Shown here piece after piece: positions 1 through 11,849 of a stretch of 57,846 nucleotides of DNA (position 1 is its first letter; every line of letters begins with the position of its first letter). This stretch comes from Spirogloea muscicola (taxonomy: Eukaryota; Streptophyta; Zygnematophyceae; Spirogloeales; Spirogloeaceae). The notes beneath the pieces were generated by a model that was not told the DNA's origin, searched no databases, and saw only the letters and a program-made list of their open reading frames with translations. The DNA lies in the NCBI GenBank assembly GCA_009602725.1, contig WELB01000059.1, positions 562,112 to 619,957 of the forward strand, written 5' to 3'. The translations under genes were made by a program, and so were the position numbers.

Positions 1-1743
1 CGCCGCCCGCCGCGCCGGCGCTCGCCGCCGCCGCCGGCGCGCCCACCATGGCCTTCCGCGCCGACCTCCGCCCCGGTGAGGACAATGGGATTTGAACCCA
101 TAACCTCTTCTTGGGAGGCCTTAAGCCTTTGCCTTAGATCTATGCCTGCAACCGCCGCCGCCGCAGTCACTGCAGTCGCCGCTGCGGGGAGAGTTTGCAT
201 CTCGAGACCGTGGGTTCGAGTGTCATGGGGATCCCTTTCGTGCTTTTTGCGCCTCCCGGCTCTTCCTGACCTTGTACAGTCTTCTGGGCTGGCCTCTCAC
301 CGCCATTGCCTTACATTGGAAGAGCTTTTATCTAACGGCCAGGGTTTGGGTTTTGAATCACGATCCATCTTCAAGCTCCAGGGCATGGTATGTTATAAGC
401 AGTCAAGAATGACATAAGATTAGATAACAACTTTCAGAGCTGCTAGCTGTTGGGGCCCAGGTCGTGGGCTCAGCTTAGGGGTTTAGAAGTCTGAGGTCCT
501 CGAGCTTTGCACTTGCTGCAAGCGGCAGATCTTTGCCGTGCAAGCCTCTCTGCTTCGACTGCGGCGTCGTCTCTCTCTTGGTGCAACTTGGCTTGACTGC
601 ATGCTCTTGTATCCGCTCTCACTTGCAAATGCGGTTAGCTTGCAAGTGACTTGCGTTCCACAAAAGTACACTTAAGCTTCAGCTAGATCCCAATATTGGA
701 CTTACCACCCCATCTCGAGCGCCCGCAGGCAAGGAGCGCGTCCTGACACTACTCAGTCGGTGTGAGCCGATTCGACCCGAGGATCTGCCGGGCGCCCACT
801 TTGCGGTCGGCCTCGCGGCTGGTGTGGCCGAGGAGATCCTGCCGGAGACGCTGCGGGCCATGACTTCTCTCTGCGACCTTGTCATCGTTGACATGCAGGT
901 GGGCTAGCAGTTCGGCACTCCTCCTGGCGTCGCTACTTGACCGCTGCTTAAGTAGCGGTTGTCACCAACTTGCAGGCATAAGGACCTAAGTAATGTGGTT
1001 AGCTGGTGTTACCTTCAACCTTATTAACGATCACCCACAAGTAGTAAAAGTCAATGTGATCACTCAATCTGCTGTTCATGTTGCGGATGTCACAGGCGGT
1101 GTTGAGGCGCATTGACGCAGCGACAGGTCGCATCACCCACCTGCAGCTCGAGGAGACGCCCTTCTGGGACATTGCTGCCGGGCCCAACGTCCTGCTCAAG
1201 TCCTCGCAAGTCGAGGCGGCCTTCTTCTCGCCGCGGCGCTGCTCGCGGCGCTGCCTTGCCGTTGTTGTGACGGACGGGCGAGCGCCCACGCAGCTCTACT
1301 GCGGGTGAGGTTCGTCTACACTGTGACGCACAGATAATCCTCTTCTCTGAGCCCTCTCATTTACCAACAAATGGTGTTAAGTCATTCCCTGTCATCTTAG
1401 GCCATGCCAAACAGGTGAAGCCGCCTTGATCTTTGGGAACTGCCTGTCTTCTTGCAGGGAGAAGGTGTACAGCGTGCCCACATTTGAAGCCAAGGAGGTG
1501 GACCCCACTGGGGCAGGGGACTCGTTTGTCGCCGGCCTCGCCGTCGGCCTGCTGCGTGGTCTCGACTTGCGGCGGGCCGTCGCGGTCGGCAACTACTTTG
1601 GCGCACTCGCCGTCTCTCAAATTGGGGTCCCAAAGATCACGGCTTCGCACGTCGCAGCATTTGAGGAGCTGATCAAGAGCTTGCTGCGCGAGGGACAAGA
1701 GCGCAATGGAGTGCATGTTGATCACATCGAGGACCTAAGCTGA
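1..1743 (+). CDS. MIK: Inositol 3-kinase (pfkB family), 3' part
   Basis: The protein phosphorylates myo-inositol with ATP, the first step of the lipid-independent phytate route, and is probably cytosolic. Exons read as <1-75, 729-898, 1096-1304 and 1457-1743, with phases matching at every junction. The DPTGAGDSF segment (from about 1501) is the pfkB C-terminal signature, with the catalytic Asp and anion-hole Gly residues. GVAEEILPETL and VIVDMQ in exon 2 and FFGAL/QIGVPK-like text in the last exon match plant myo-inositol kinase rather than ribokinase or fructokinase. The N-terminal third lies outside the window, so the ATG at 48 is internal and not the start. A TGTAA motif at 1855, a usual green-algal poly(A) signal, follows the stop. 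Intron 1 (76-728) carries tRNA-like and hairpin repeat material. Confidence in family is high; confidence in exact substrate is good but from similarity only. Confidence 0.88.
78..145 (-). other. tRNA-Leu-like 3' half in intron 1
   Basis: Read on the minus strand this has a D-arm-like TCTAAGGC, a CTTAAGG anticodon-loop-like piece, a perfect B-box-type T arm (ATGGG, TTCAAAT, CCCAT) and an acceptor-like TGTCCTC that ends three bases into the intron. A matching 5' acceptor strand (GAGGACA) is not present, so it is not a functional tRNA gene. It may be a tRNA fragment or a degraded SINE head that abuts the splice donor. Confidence 0.4.
190..345 (+). repeat. SINE-like element with the family-1 hairpin tail
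   Basis: A tRNA-like T arm (GGGTTCGAG, about 205) is followed by a body whose GCGCCTCCCGGCTCTTCCTG and CTTGTACAGT stretches resemble the family-1 tail (GCGCCTTTCGGCTCTTTGGA, CTTGTCCATT; compare 19510). The GGGCTGGC core follows at 286, then CATTGGAAGAGC as at 51890. This is the only copy seen inside a gene. The 5' end is not defined, because the A box is weak. Confidence 0.5.
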
Positions 1744-3595
1744 GCAAGATCTGGTAAACCTGACCGTTGCTTCTTGGGAAGATCGTCATGTCGAGGTTTG
1801 TTCGCTCATCAACAAGGCAAGTAAAAGTCAACACTCTGAACCAGTGTTGATACCTGTAATATGTCGAACATGTTAGCAGTGGGGTGCAAGTGCTTCTGTG
1901 ATGGATAGTACAACCATGCTAATGCTGAAAGATTTTCTGAAGAGACCATGATAACGTGAGTCTGAGAAGACCTTGCGCCTGAATGGAAAGTCCTAGTTGA
2001 TTGAGTCGTGTCTCTGTTGATCATTGAGTTCTGCATTGGCGGAAAGTAAATGCTTCTACTTGATCATATCTTTCTCGGTCTCCGTACGTCTACCCCTCCA
2101 TTCCATAGGGATGTTCGTCCCGATTAAGCCGAGATAGATGCTTTAGCCAAGCTGGGTGAGATCCATGACTACTGGATGGGTACCTCAATAAGCTTGGCAA
2201 TATCTACCTAGTCATTTTGATTTTTCACATGTTGTCTACAGGGCACCTCGATCCTTTCATTTGAAGTCCTTCAGAGAGATCTGATCTGTGTCTGCAGTTC
2301 TGCAAGGAGCAGACCCAGCTGGAACCAGAGTGGTCTTTCTTGTACCAAGATCGAGGAGCATGTACTATAAATTGAGGAGTAAGCAATGCAGTAAGGACAA
2401 CAGCCCTTGGCTTTCGTCTTTCGTCCAGCTGCTTAGCGAGTATTGATGCGGACAACTTAATATTGACCTGTTTTAGCACCGGGCCCGAGGCTGCATCATC
2501 TGGGATGATACCCCAATTCTTAGGACACCTTCTTACATGGCCAAGCCTAGCCATGGATGAGAGAATTGTCGAACTGAGATGATGCTGCTCCTGTCAACAC
2601 GCCCTCATGCCCCAATGACAGCGTGAAGCATGCAAAGAGCTCCATTGGGCCTGAACATCCACAGTAGCTTCTGTGCCACTACGCAGGTGCAGGAAGAGGT
2701 GGCTCAGCACAGTCTACACCATCACCTTGTGGAGACCTGCGACTCATCCAAGCTTGTTGGGTTACGAGTGGCACTGAGCAGTTTGAGGGGACAGGGCTTC
2801 ACTGAAGGTCGACACTTTACATGCTGGCATACTCAGAGGCAGCGCCTGTTCGTTCTGTTGGTAGAGACCTTGGCCCGCCCTTGTGGGCGCCCATCCCTGC
2901 CAGCCCGTGCAGGGACAATAGCTAGCATCAGCAAGACCTGAAAAATCATTTCCTGACAGTTGGATCAACTTTGGTGTTGTGATTGCCTTTGAGAGTTACA
3001 TTTGGAACAGCCATTTTTGCGTGGGCACACAAGCACAAGCCGTGGTTGAGCACTGTCCTTGATTCTTATGTGTTGGTCCTGAGGCCACAAGGCTTAGGTA
3101 ATTGGGGATGTCTTGCTGACTTGGATGTAAGCTTTGGATGTAAGCGAAAGTTTCACTGCTAAAGTGAAGTTGCTTGACAAAACATGACATTGGTGTGACA
3201 TGCGGCCAGCCCGTACATGACTTGTAGAGGCGGGGCGGCCATGAGGGGGCGTCAAAGTGTTTGGTCAAAGCAATGAAAGAATGTGTAGCAGCCAGTGGAG
3301 TTACAAGTCTCTGCATGAGCATGTTTGAGTTCCTTGCACACCTATCTGCTGCACCTGTCGGGCATCGCCGGCCCTCGAGCAGGGGGCCGCACGAGCCCGA
3401 CAAGGTGCAGGCGACAGTGTGGGGGCCGGCGGGGTGAAGCTGCTTGTGACAAAACAATGAGAGTAGAGCGTAGCTCCAAGATGAAGTACAGAAGCACTAA
3501 GGCAACGAGTACTGGGCTTCGGATTAGTGTAGGAGATGGGTATGCTGGGCTCACGTTTTGTGCTGGGGAGAATCAAAATTGCCTTACTGGCTGGC
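1744..3595. other. Intergenic stretch, no gene recognised
   Basis: The inositol kinase ends at 1743 and the next gene, on the other strand, ends at 3596. Open frames here are short, on both strands and in overlapping phases, with no recognisable domain, signal peptide or splice-linked continuation. A GC-rich patch near 3360-3430 breaks the otherwise AT-richer composition but yields no convincing protein. The stretch probably holds the two 3' UTRs. Confidence 0.6.
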
Positions 3596-6500
3596 TTATC
3601 TCACTCGGACAACGAGGACGTTGTCAATGGCCGTGCTGCAGCGAGGGTAGGTGGTCACTCCCACGAAGGTGAGGCTGCTGCGGCCAGACCTTGCTGTGAA
3701 GCGGAAGTTCAGTGTCACGTAGGCAGCTGAGGAGGTGTTGCCGCCAGCGAGCTGCTCAAAGACCTTGGACCCTCCTGAGTTGACAGTAACCTGCCCCCGA
3801 ACAGTAATCATCAGAAAAGCAGATGAAACTGTACTTGGTCTCATCGTTGAAATGATATAAATCATTAAGCAAGCAAAGCAAGCAAAAACGCGAGGAAGAC
3901 TGACAAAAAGAGGACCAACACTGGAGTCTCTGATTGCATGTAAGCTCATTTGCAGCTGTTGAAGAGCGGCAAATATATCTGAATACTGAAAGTTAGATGG
4001 GACATATTCGGCTGCACCTTGAAGCGCCGCACATAGGGGGGGTTACAGCTGATGCTGGTGGCGTGGTCCAGACTGACACTGTAGCTCGCGCCGGCAAGCG
4101 TATCAAAGTACTGCCGGCAAATCACCGATAAAGGTCATAACTAATGAGCAACTTAAAAGGGACTGCAAAATATGATAAAAACCCTACATTCTGGACCCTG
4201 TGGGTTCGACTGACTATGCTAGGCTGGTCCATTCAGTCCTCCTTAGGCTTAGGCTTAGTTCTCCTTTCTCAGGCAGACTTGGACGCTTTCCTGCACTGTA
4301 TTCAGAACCTGTACATGGACCTGGCTACGAGGTAGCAAGTAAGGCTCACGGGCATAGTTGAGCGCCAGATAGTGAGCAGCCTAGCTATGCACGTTCAGAG
4401 GCTCTCGTGCATGTCGTCATTCCTACTTCGTCTGCCTTTGATATACCAGCACCCAGTCGTTCAATGAGCAATCTCATCTCCAACAGTCTTTGCAGAACAA
4501 GGAGCCATGCACACCTGGTGGATGCTGCTCGGCGGGACGGAGTTCAAGACCAGGCTCTGGTTGCCTTCGGAAGGGAGCTCAGCCCGGGAGGCGTTTGTCC
4601 TCCTCTCCATGATGCAAATGCTGCCGGCTGTCAACACCCATCCAGGAATGGTGCCATTGTCAGTCGTGAAGACGCGGCTGAGCTTGCCCACATCCGTTAA
4701 CCTGGGCAGCTCAAAGCCAAAGTTGACCAGCAAGCCTGCCACATGCAGAGGCAAAAGCACATCAGAAAACGGAAGCCGCACAGATGGACGCGGTTCTGGC
4801 TGTCTGTTTAGGGCCACTGACCCATCTGGGTCAGAGAACTTCAGCATATATATAACCAGGCAAATTTCTAGCAAGCCTCATACGGCCAAGGAGGAAGCAT
4901 GTCGCATGTCAGAATTACTGTCGCATGTCAGGATTACTCTGGTTGTCCACTTTGGGCGGGGCCAACGATGAGGATAGCTCGGAGTAGTAATTTGCACACT
5001 CAAGCAAGCTCCGCTGTACACGAGATGGTGGCGGAGGAGGTGGGGCTGGGACCGGCTGCGGAGGCGGGAGGCGGCGGGAGGAGAAATTGGCGGAGCCCGT
5101 GCTATTCAGCAGCAAATTGGCTGCATCGCTGCCTCTGGGTGACTGAGTGGAGTTGGCATCTAACATTGTCGCATTCGTTTGTCCACCAGTGGTATTCCAA
5201 GACGAAGAGGCATTGCTGACTGTAAGCGAGCCATTCAACTGCCCCCTGTCCTTGTGCTCAAGGCTTGAGTTTGATGTCGTAGCATAGTCAGGTGTCGAGG
5301 TTGTATTGTGCGTTGCCAAGCCTCCAGATGTCGTCATGTTAAGTGTGGAGTTTCCATTGTAATAAGCAGAGGTGCTAGGAGAAGCAGCACTTGTATTCAA
5401 TGCAGTCGAAGATCCCCCATTCTGGTACGTTGGACTTGGGAGAAGGGGAGCAGGTGGCACCAAGCCCTTGCGCTGCCGCCCCCTGTGGCATGGCCCTGCC
5501 TGGCTGCTTGCATAAGTGCAGCCAGGTTGCCTGCCAGGTGGAGGCTCGGATAGGGCAGCAACGCCAACGCTGGCCGGGGCTCTCGTCTTTCGTAGTGCGT
5601 TCAATGTGCTTGTCACATTGGCTTTGCCGCTGGAGTTGGTGGTGGTCAAATTGGTCGGCGGTGTCGTTGTGTCCACCGTAGGAGGGTCCAAGTTAAGCAA
5701 GCAATTGTTACCGTATTTGGCGACAGCGCTCCGGTTGCTGACGAGGGTGCCGAGGAGGGCGCTGGGCATAAGCCCAGTAAAGTAATTGGAGGACACGTCA
5801 AGGTAGACAAGGCTCGGGTTGCTGTAGACGCTGAGGAGTACCCGGGCAGGGAGCAGCCCCGACAGGAGGTTGTTGGCTACGGAGAATTTGACTAGGCTTG
5901 TGAGCTTGGCGAAGGAAGGCGGGATGCTCCCTGTCAGCGAGTTGCCCGCCAGAAGCCTATCAACATCAAGGAGCAGTGATGTCAATTGAATGTCATCATA
6001 TATACTCTTTGATTTATTCCATGCAGTCTGCTTGCTGCTGTGACCCGCAGCTAGAGAGCAACTCAGGCATCATTCATTCATGTCAAAGTGCAAAGCTTAG
6101 GTACTTGCATGTGACGCGTATGATCATCTCTGTGATAATCCATCAAAGGTCAGCACCTTTCCATCAAACCATGGCCAATTTGATGGAACACAAGCATGAT
6201 GGAGTTACTCACAAGTTCCCAATGCCCGTTATGTTTCCAAGCGAAGATGGGATTGACCCATTAAGATAATTATTGGATAAATCTCTGTCAATTTGAACGG
6301 GCGCGGGCGTATATGGTTCAGTCCATATTTGACGAAGTTGCAATGACCAGCTACAAGCACCTTGACATGCTCAGCATGGCAACCATTACTTTCCTGCAAT
6401 TCAGATCTTGGTAACCGTGCACTTCATGAAAACGAGCTCAGATTATCCAAGTAAAATCAGACGAGATGATGCACATAGCAAGGGTCTCACAGCGTGACGA

Positions 6501-7714
6501 GGCCCGTCAACGCCCCAAGTTCAGAAGGAATGGTGCCCGTGAAGTTGTTTCCATCTAATTTACTGTCATCAAAAGCGAAATACGGGCAAAGCTGTTCTCA
6601 ATGTTGCCAGTCACTCATGCAGCTATGCAAAAGACTGAACTTTGCCGAATAATCTGCTGCACAGCTGCAATGAGGCTCCATTGCATTTCGACATGACCGT
6701 CTTTGGTGTCACCTACACTTGATGGCCATGCAGGGTTGTCCGTGCAAGTAGCAGCACAATGTTGAGTGGCTTATACTCACAGTTTTGTAAGATTTGGGAG
6801 GGCTGCTAGACAGTGGGGTACTGCTCCTTGCAATCTGTTGTTGCTCAAGGACCTGAGAAGCAGCCACGTAGCCTCTGTCATAGCTATATTTGACAATGAT
6901 TGTATGTCTAACAAGCTCTTTAGAAGACCACGAGTGACCACACCTCACCCTTGCCAGACACCAGTATTGCAAAAGCAATCTTGCACATAGTAACACATCA
7001 TGCCAACAATGCTACTAATGTAGAAGTCAAGGAGTGGAGGTTCGTACGTACAAAACTGTGAGCTTTGGGAGCTGGCAGATGCCACGTGGTATGACACCAG
7101 TCATGTTGTTGCTTGCCAAAGACCTGTGGCCACAATGAGTAGGTGATGTCAATTTGTACATTGCAAGGCCATTGTATCACAGGGTCAAGCAGTAAAAGAA
7201 GGCTTTAAGATGCACATTATTATGCCATGCAGTTTCCACAGTAATCAGGTCACCAGAAAGCAGGCAACTAGGCCCTTGAAACTGACTCCTGAGACTGATT
7301 ATTCTCAGCAGCTGCTTCTGACCGTGATGAGCTGGCTATTAAGAAGTACATCTCCTCACATACTACTGGCCATTCCTTCTCGATGTTCTAGAGAGAGGGC
7401 CTCTCACAAGTAAGTCAGCTCCGTGAGAGCACTGAGGCTGTTGGGCATGCTTGAGCCCAGCTGCAGCAGCGAGTCCAGATTGCTGCAATAGGAACAGCAG
7501 TGACAAAGCACACAGACCAAGGGACCCATGAGAAACTTCTACAGTCAAAGCCCCATCGAGGTGGGCTTCTTGCAACAGTGCACCATGAAAGTCAGCCTCC
7601 GTTAGTCTAGGAACTTTCCCTAGCCCTCGGGATTATCTTTGAGGATGTTCTTGCAGCTGGGCTACTCATGTATGGCACGGCACACACAGCTACACAGCAA
7701 AGCAAGAGCTCCAT
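3596..7714 (-). CDS. Secreted LRR protein with DUF642-like C-terminal domain
   Basis: Exons in coding order are 7482-7408, 7123-7052, 6852-6781, 6562-6491, 6284-6213, 5956-4938, 4735-4515, 4110-4018 and 3790-3596. The start is uncertain: an ATG at 7714 opens a signal-like MELLLCCVAVCAVP, but its splice into the first repeat was not resolved. Repeats such as LSNNYLNGSIPSSLG, LDGNNFTGTIP and LAGNSLTGSIP are plant-type LRRs. Four consecutive repeats sit on 72-nt exons (24 residues) and a fifth on 75 nt, all with the same intron phase. The LRR block ends in an NNCL cap, followed by about 220 residues rich in Ser, Thr and Asn-X-Ser/Thr sites and a polyproline run. The C-terminus (FGFELP, GTIPGWVL, GNQSLVLNS, FRFTA, TAIDNV) follows the galactose-binding-like DUF642 pattern of secreted plant cell-wall proteins. 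No membrane segment or kinase was seen. I infer a wall or extracellular role. Confidence 0.75.
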
Positions 7715-8058
7715 CTTTTCTCTTTCAGCAAGTGCTATTAAAGTTGTAAAGCCAACATAAAGGTCAAGGGCTGAGCTGCTCACAGAGAAATTACTCGGCC
7801 CTCTTGGTTGCAGGATACCCCTACCCAATTGCGGCAAGGGTCGAGACCGGTCCAATTGCTGGTCAGATAAGAAGGAGAACCTAGAGAAGCTTGTACATCC
7901 CGCAAGTTCGGCACTGCATCAGCCAGCAGAAGATGAACTCAATCAATTCACTCCACTTTCCCTCGAAAGCTCTGCGTGGTAGTGAACGGTAGCTGGTGAC
8001 TCGCAGCTGCTGAGCATGAAGATTACAAGAAGCATGGTTTGGCTGCATCAAAACCCCC
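7715..8058. other. Spacer between two minus-strand genes
   Basis: This spacer separates the 3' end of the aspartic protease from the putative 5' end of the LRR gene. On the minus strand a TGTAA motif (8027-8023) lies about 32 nt after the protease stop and fits a green-algal poly(A) signal. No ORF of interest is seen; the rest should include the LRR promoter. Confidence 0.45.
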
Positions 8059-11000
8059 TCAAGGACGGTGCAAGGCAGGTCTTGCTTTCAACTCACAGTC
8101 CAAAGAGCTGCAATTTGTTGCAGTCCACCCAAGCCGCAGGTTCTGACGATCGTAGACCAGGAGGACGTTCTGCTGTGCGAGGTTGCCAATAAGATTGAAG
8201 CCACCTGGAAGTACCCCCAAGCAAGCAATCTGGGGCGCGACTCGGAGAAGATAGCTGCGTGGGGACATGATGAAGTCGGAGGGCCCGTCAAAACGGAATG
8301 TCAGGGCAGGGAAGTAGTTGTCGAGGTCTGCCTGCGTTGACGTGTTCCCAAGAATCTCGTAGCACACGCCGCCAGAGAGCGGGGCCCTTGTCTGGTTCCG
8401 GTCCATGGCCTGGACCAAGGCAGCATATGCGGGGCCGACCAGCAGGCTGTACGTCGTTCCGGTGTCGAAGGCTGTCGGCGCCTCCCACGTTGACAAGCTG
8501 ATCTCCAGCAGCTGCCCTCCCAAGAGCAGGCCTTCAGCTTTCACGGCATAAAAGTGAGGGTCTGGAAGGAGTCGTGTGTAGGTGACATTGGACGCCCTCG
8601 TGAGGATGGAGGCGCCGCCGAACTCGAGATGCCCCGATAAGGGGCTCCCTAGCTGCGATTCACTTAGGCAAGTCGAGAAGCAGGCGCCAAACTGGTCCTC
8701 CAACTGCAACAGGCGACAGCAACTTCATGAACGTTCAGTAAAAAGTTCGAGCCCTCCTATAATAGACGTTAGTGAAAAGCTCTAACAGTGGAGTCAGGTG
8801 ATTAATCTGATCTATGTTGCCAAGTGGAAGCTGCTGATACAAACCCAAACTTAACAGGATACTTACAACATGCTAAGTCAAAGTGTACCAGCATGCGGCT
8901 GCGTAACAGATGTGTCCCTTATGCAAGAGCTTGCAGTGCTCCAGAAGCAGGCCAAGTACTACCTGAGAAGGAAAGGAGGAGCTGGCCCTGCCGAGCCCTA
9001 GCAGACCTCCAGTAAGCACAAAGCCCCCGGCTTGAGCGTTCCCGCAACCAAAGATCACATCGTGCAGCTGGAGGGGGGCGGCTGAGGTTGCAGACGGGAT
9101 GAAGGACATAGTGTCCTGCGACAGAAAGCCTGGTCCCAAAGAGCGTAAGACTGCATGATTTTGAGGACAGTGGAGCAGCAGGAGCAAGTGATAAGCATCA
9201 TAAGCCCCTCATCTGGGCAGTATGTGAGATATTTCAATATTTTATAGCTTGTCAGCAGTGCTGGCAATAACGAATTTGGTGAAGTGCAAGTGGCATATGT
9301 GACACTGAGATCGCACTGTGCATCACCTGTTGAGTTGGAGCCATCCCCGTACAGCACGGCGTACGGACACCTTTGTGTCGAGGAGTTGCTCGTGGCACAG
9401 TCTGCCGTGCTGTTGAAGCCAGCGACCGCGCAGGCAGGGGCGGTGCAGGAGACATTCTGGAAGGATGCGGACCTGGCCGGGTCGAAAATTGGGCCGCTCT
9501 GGACGTAACACTTGCTGCATGGAAGGCACTGCACACGCGAAAAGGAAAATGCCAAGGACTTGCATGTCATAGACAGAAACCTGGTACTACGTATCAAAGC
9601 CGTTGCTTTGAACCACTGGCTTCATATGCTGGCTCGGAGTCAATGCCCAACTATAAGCAGCATCTGAGTACTACGTGCTGGATGCTTCTTAGAATCTGTA
9701 ACATGCGTTTGCTAAATCAAAATTCTTGGCTGCAGAACGGGATTGGACTGCGAACGAAGAACGGGTGGCATATTTGTACCAATGCAGCCACACGGAAAAA
9801 CACCGCTAGAGGAGCACGTGTGCACAGCTGCCTTGGCATGCCGGCGGGAGCTCGGGCAAGCTTCAATCAGGCAAGTGAGGTGATCGAAGTGACTATCAGC
9901 TAAGCAGTAGGAGACAGTTAAGCTGCTCATGCTCCACACCTGGACCCAGGGGAGGTCGCTGCCTGTGTCGAGGAACATGATGACCTCCTGCGGCGGCGTC
10001 CCGATCCTCATCTTCGTATAGTAGGCCTGCAGCCCAGCCGGGAAGCCAGAGTACACATTGCTGGTGATGTTGACGCCGCCTTCGGGCCCAGCGACGTCGA
10101 GGTGGCCGACGGCCTCAGCAAAAGCTGCGCTGAGGGCCGAAAGGCCCCCGCCGCCAGCGCCGTCCTTCCCCTGGAGGAGCCGCCGGTGGATGACCTCCTC
10201 CCGCGCCTGTGTCCAATGGCGGCAGCTCGTCAAGCACTGGTCGAGAGCCATCTGATGCACTCCTTGCCTCATCTCGTGAAGGTAAAAGCTGGCCTGCGAT
10301 AGAACGTTGGAGGGGCTCAGCCTGACCTTGCTAGACGCAACTGCAGCCCGGTGATAAGCTGCGGCGCTGGCGTGCGGCGCGCGGCGGAACGGCGAGCCTG
10401 GCGCGTCGACGTGGAGGGCGACCAGCCTGCGCAAGCACGCAGAAATGCTCTTTATCTACGCCAATCCTCGGCTCTAATATCGTAAGCTGACAAGCCGAAG
10501 GCGCTGGCGCTGGCCTCAAAGCAGGCCCTCTGTGGACTGCAGGGCCAGAAGATGCGGCTACCGGAATGGCGCAGCAGGCTGGACGGACTCGTCGCCGGCG
10601 TCGAGTTGATGGCCTGCCGCTCGCTCCGCCATCCAACTCTTTCGCCGGCTGTCCTCTCCAGCGGCCGCGCCAGCGCCTCCTCCCGGCTCGGACCCCTTGC
10701 CTCGGCCATGAACGCCACGCTGCTCGGTTCCGAGCTCTAAGGCTGGATATGCTTCGGCGATATCCGAGTTTGCAGTGCCGTCACGAGGCTCGAACTGTCG
10801 CCTCGGCAATGGCGCTGCCGGCTGTGCTGCGCCTCCTGCAAGGCGGCGACTACCTCCTGATCAGGATTTCCAGCGGGATGCGGGGCCAGGCTCCGTCGCC
10901 ATGGCGGCGTTGCCGTCGGTGATATCGCAGTCGCCGGGCAAGACCTGCACCTGCCGGAGCGGTGGATGAGGCGGCGAGGACGAGGAGGAGAAGGAGGCCG

Positions 11001-11071
11001 AACGCGGCGGCGGCGGCGGCGGCAACACGGAGGAGCGCGGCGGCACTCGTCGCGGCGGAGCCACGACTCAT
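8059..11071 (-). CDS. Secreted pepsin-like aspartic protease (family A1)
   Basis: This is a plant-type aspartyl protease. Exons are 11071-10854 (boundary tentative), 10426-9940, 9528-9327, 9129-8963 and 8703-8059, with matching phases. Exon 1 begins in a strong signal peptide (LLRVAAAAAAAFGLLLLLVLA). Exon 2 carries VDAPGSPFRR, as in the prosegment of plant proteases, then MRIGTPPQEV and the first catalytic motif DTGSD, followed across the splice by WVQ-CLPC. The flap YGDGSNSTG joins FLSQDTMSF across the next intron. IFGCGNAQAGGF and the second active-site motif FDTGTT are present, and the protein ends with NLIGNLAQQ, VYD and LGWTATNC. Both catalytic Asp residues are kept, so it should be active in the secretory path, vacuole or wall. 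It lies tandem with the LRR gene. The join of exon 1 to exon 2 is the weakest point. Confidence 0.88.
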
Positions 11072-11306
11072 TTCATCCTCAGGCCGCGCCAGGGCCGCGC
11101 GGCCGAGATTTGCCGCCGCCGCCGCCGCNCTCGGGGAGCGTTTTGACGCCGTGATGATGTGCTTCTCTGAAATTGCTGTCTATTTGCAGGAGATCGCGGA
11201 TACTAAACCATCAAGATAATATTGTCCGCAGATACTTCAATGTACAAGCAGTCCCGAGATGGTAACATTCTTCAACGTGCCCAAAGGGGCGTGATGTTGC
11301 CTCCCG

Positions 11307-11339
<33 letters not shown>

Positions 11340-11849
11340 GGGGGCGCGCGCATGGTTTCCTGTCGCTTTGCGGGCCCCCCTCAACCCCCCAGACCGCCTC
11401 GCGGGCAGCTCGCAGAAACTTTGACTTCGCTGCCCGCCAGCCCATTTCTTCGGGCAACCACCATCCCGCCAGCGCCGGCCCGACCTGCCCGCCGACCGCG
11501 GGCAGGCCGGCCAGGCGGGGCCGTTGACCGGCCGCTAACGGCGCTTTGCTTCTTGACGGTGCCACGTCGACCGGTTCACGCGCGCCCCGCCGCCACGTGG
11601 CGGCACGCGTGGCACATCCGCGCCGTCCGTGTCGAGTCGGGGCGAGGAAGCCCCGGCGACAGCATCCGACGACGGCTTGAGAAGCACGCGGCACTTGCCA
11701 GGCATACCCTGCATGCCGCTCCTTGCCGGCTCCGACCAGCCTCGTCACGTTCATCGTTCTCTTTCTCGCATGCGCCTGTGCTTCTAGCTGCAGCCTCTGG
11801 CCTTCGTCAAGCATTCAGAAGCTCTTCCTGTAGAACAAATTGCTCGCCC
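11072..11849. other. GC-rich upstream region, one N, repeat debris
   Basis: This holds the presumed promoter of the protease, a single undetermined base at 11129, a GA microsatellite, and GC-rich sequence from about 11340 with long overlapping frames on both strands that I do not accept as genes. A stretch at about 11645-11790 is repeated near 13970-14110 (shared AGGCATACCCTGCATGCCGC), so it is dispersed repeat DNA. Confidence 0.55.
11308..11333. repeat. GA microsatellite
   Basis: About 13 uninterrupted GA units. Confidence 0.95.

Noticed and set aside
48-75. ATG at 48 with good context as the start of the inositol kinase
   Set aside because: Only nine codons would precede the exon 2 text, while the family needs about 100 residues upstream. 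The frame is open to the window edge, so this is an internal Met.
2225-2941. ORFs of about 100 codons on both strands in the first spacer
   Set aside because: No domain, composition or splice-linked continuation; length is within chance expectation.
8068-8501. Plus-strand ORFs over the protease 3' exon
   Set aside because: Shadows of the minus-strand aspartic protease exon, which has both active-site motifs in frame.
11272-11814. 180-codon minus-strand ORF and overlapping plus-strand ORF of similar length
   Set aside because: They run through a GA microsatellite and repeat debris and have no recognisable protein content.
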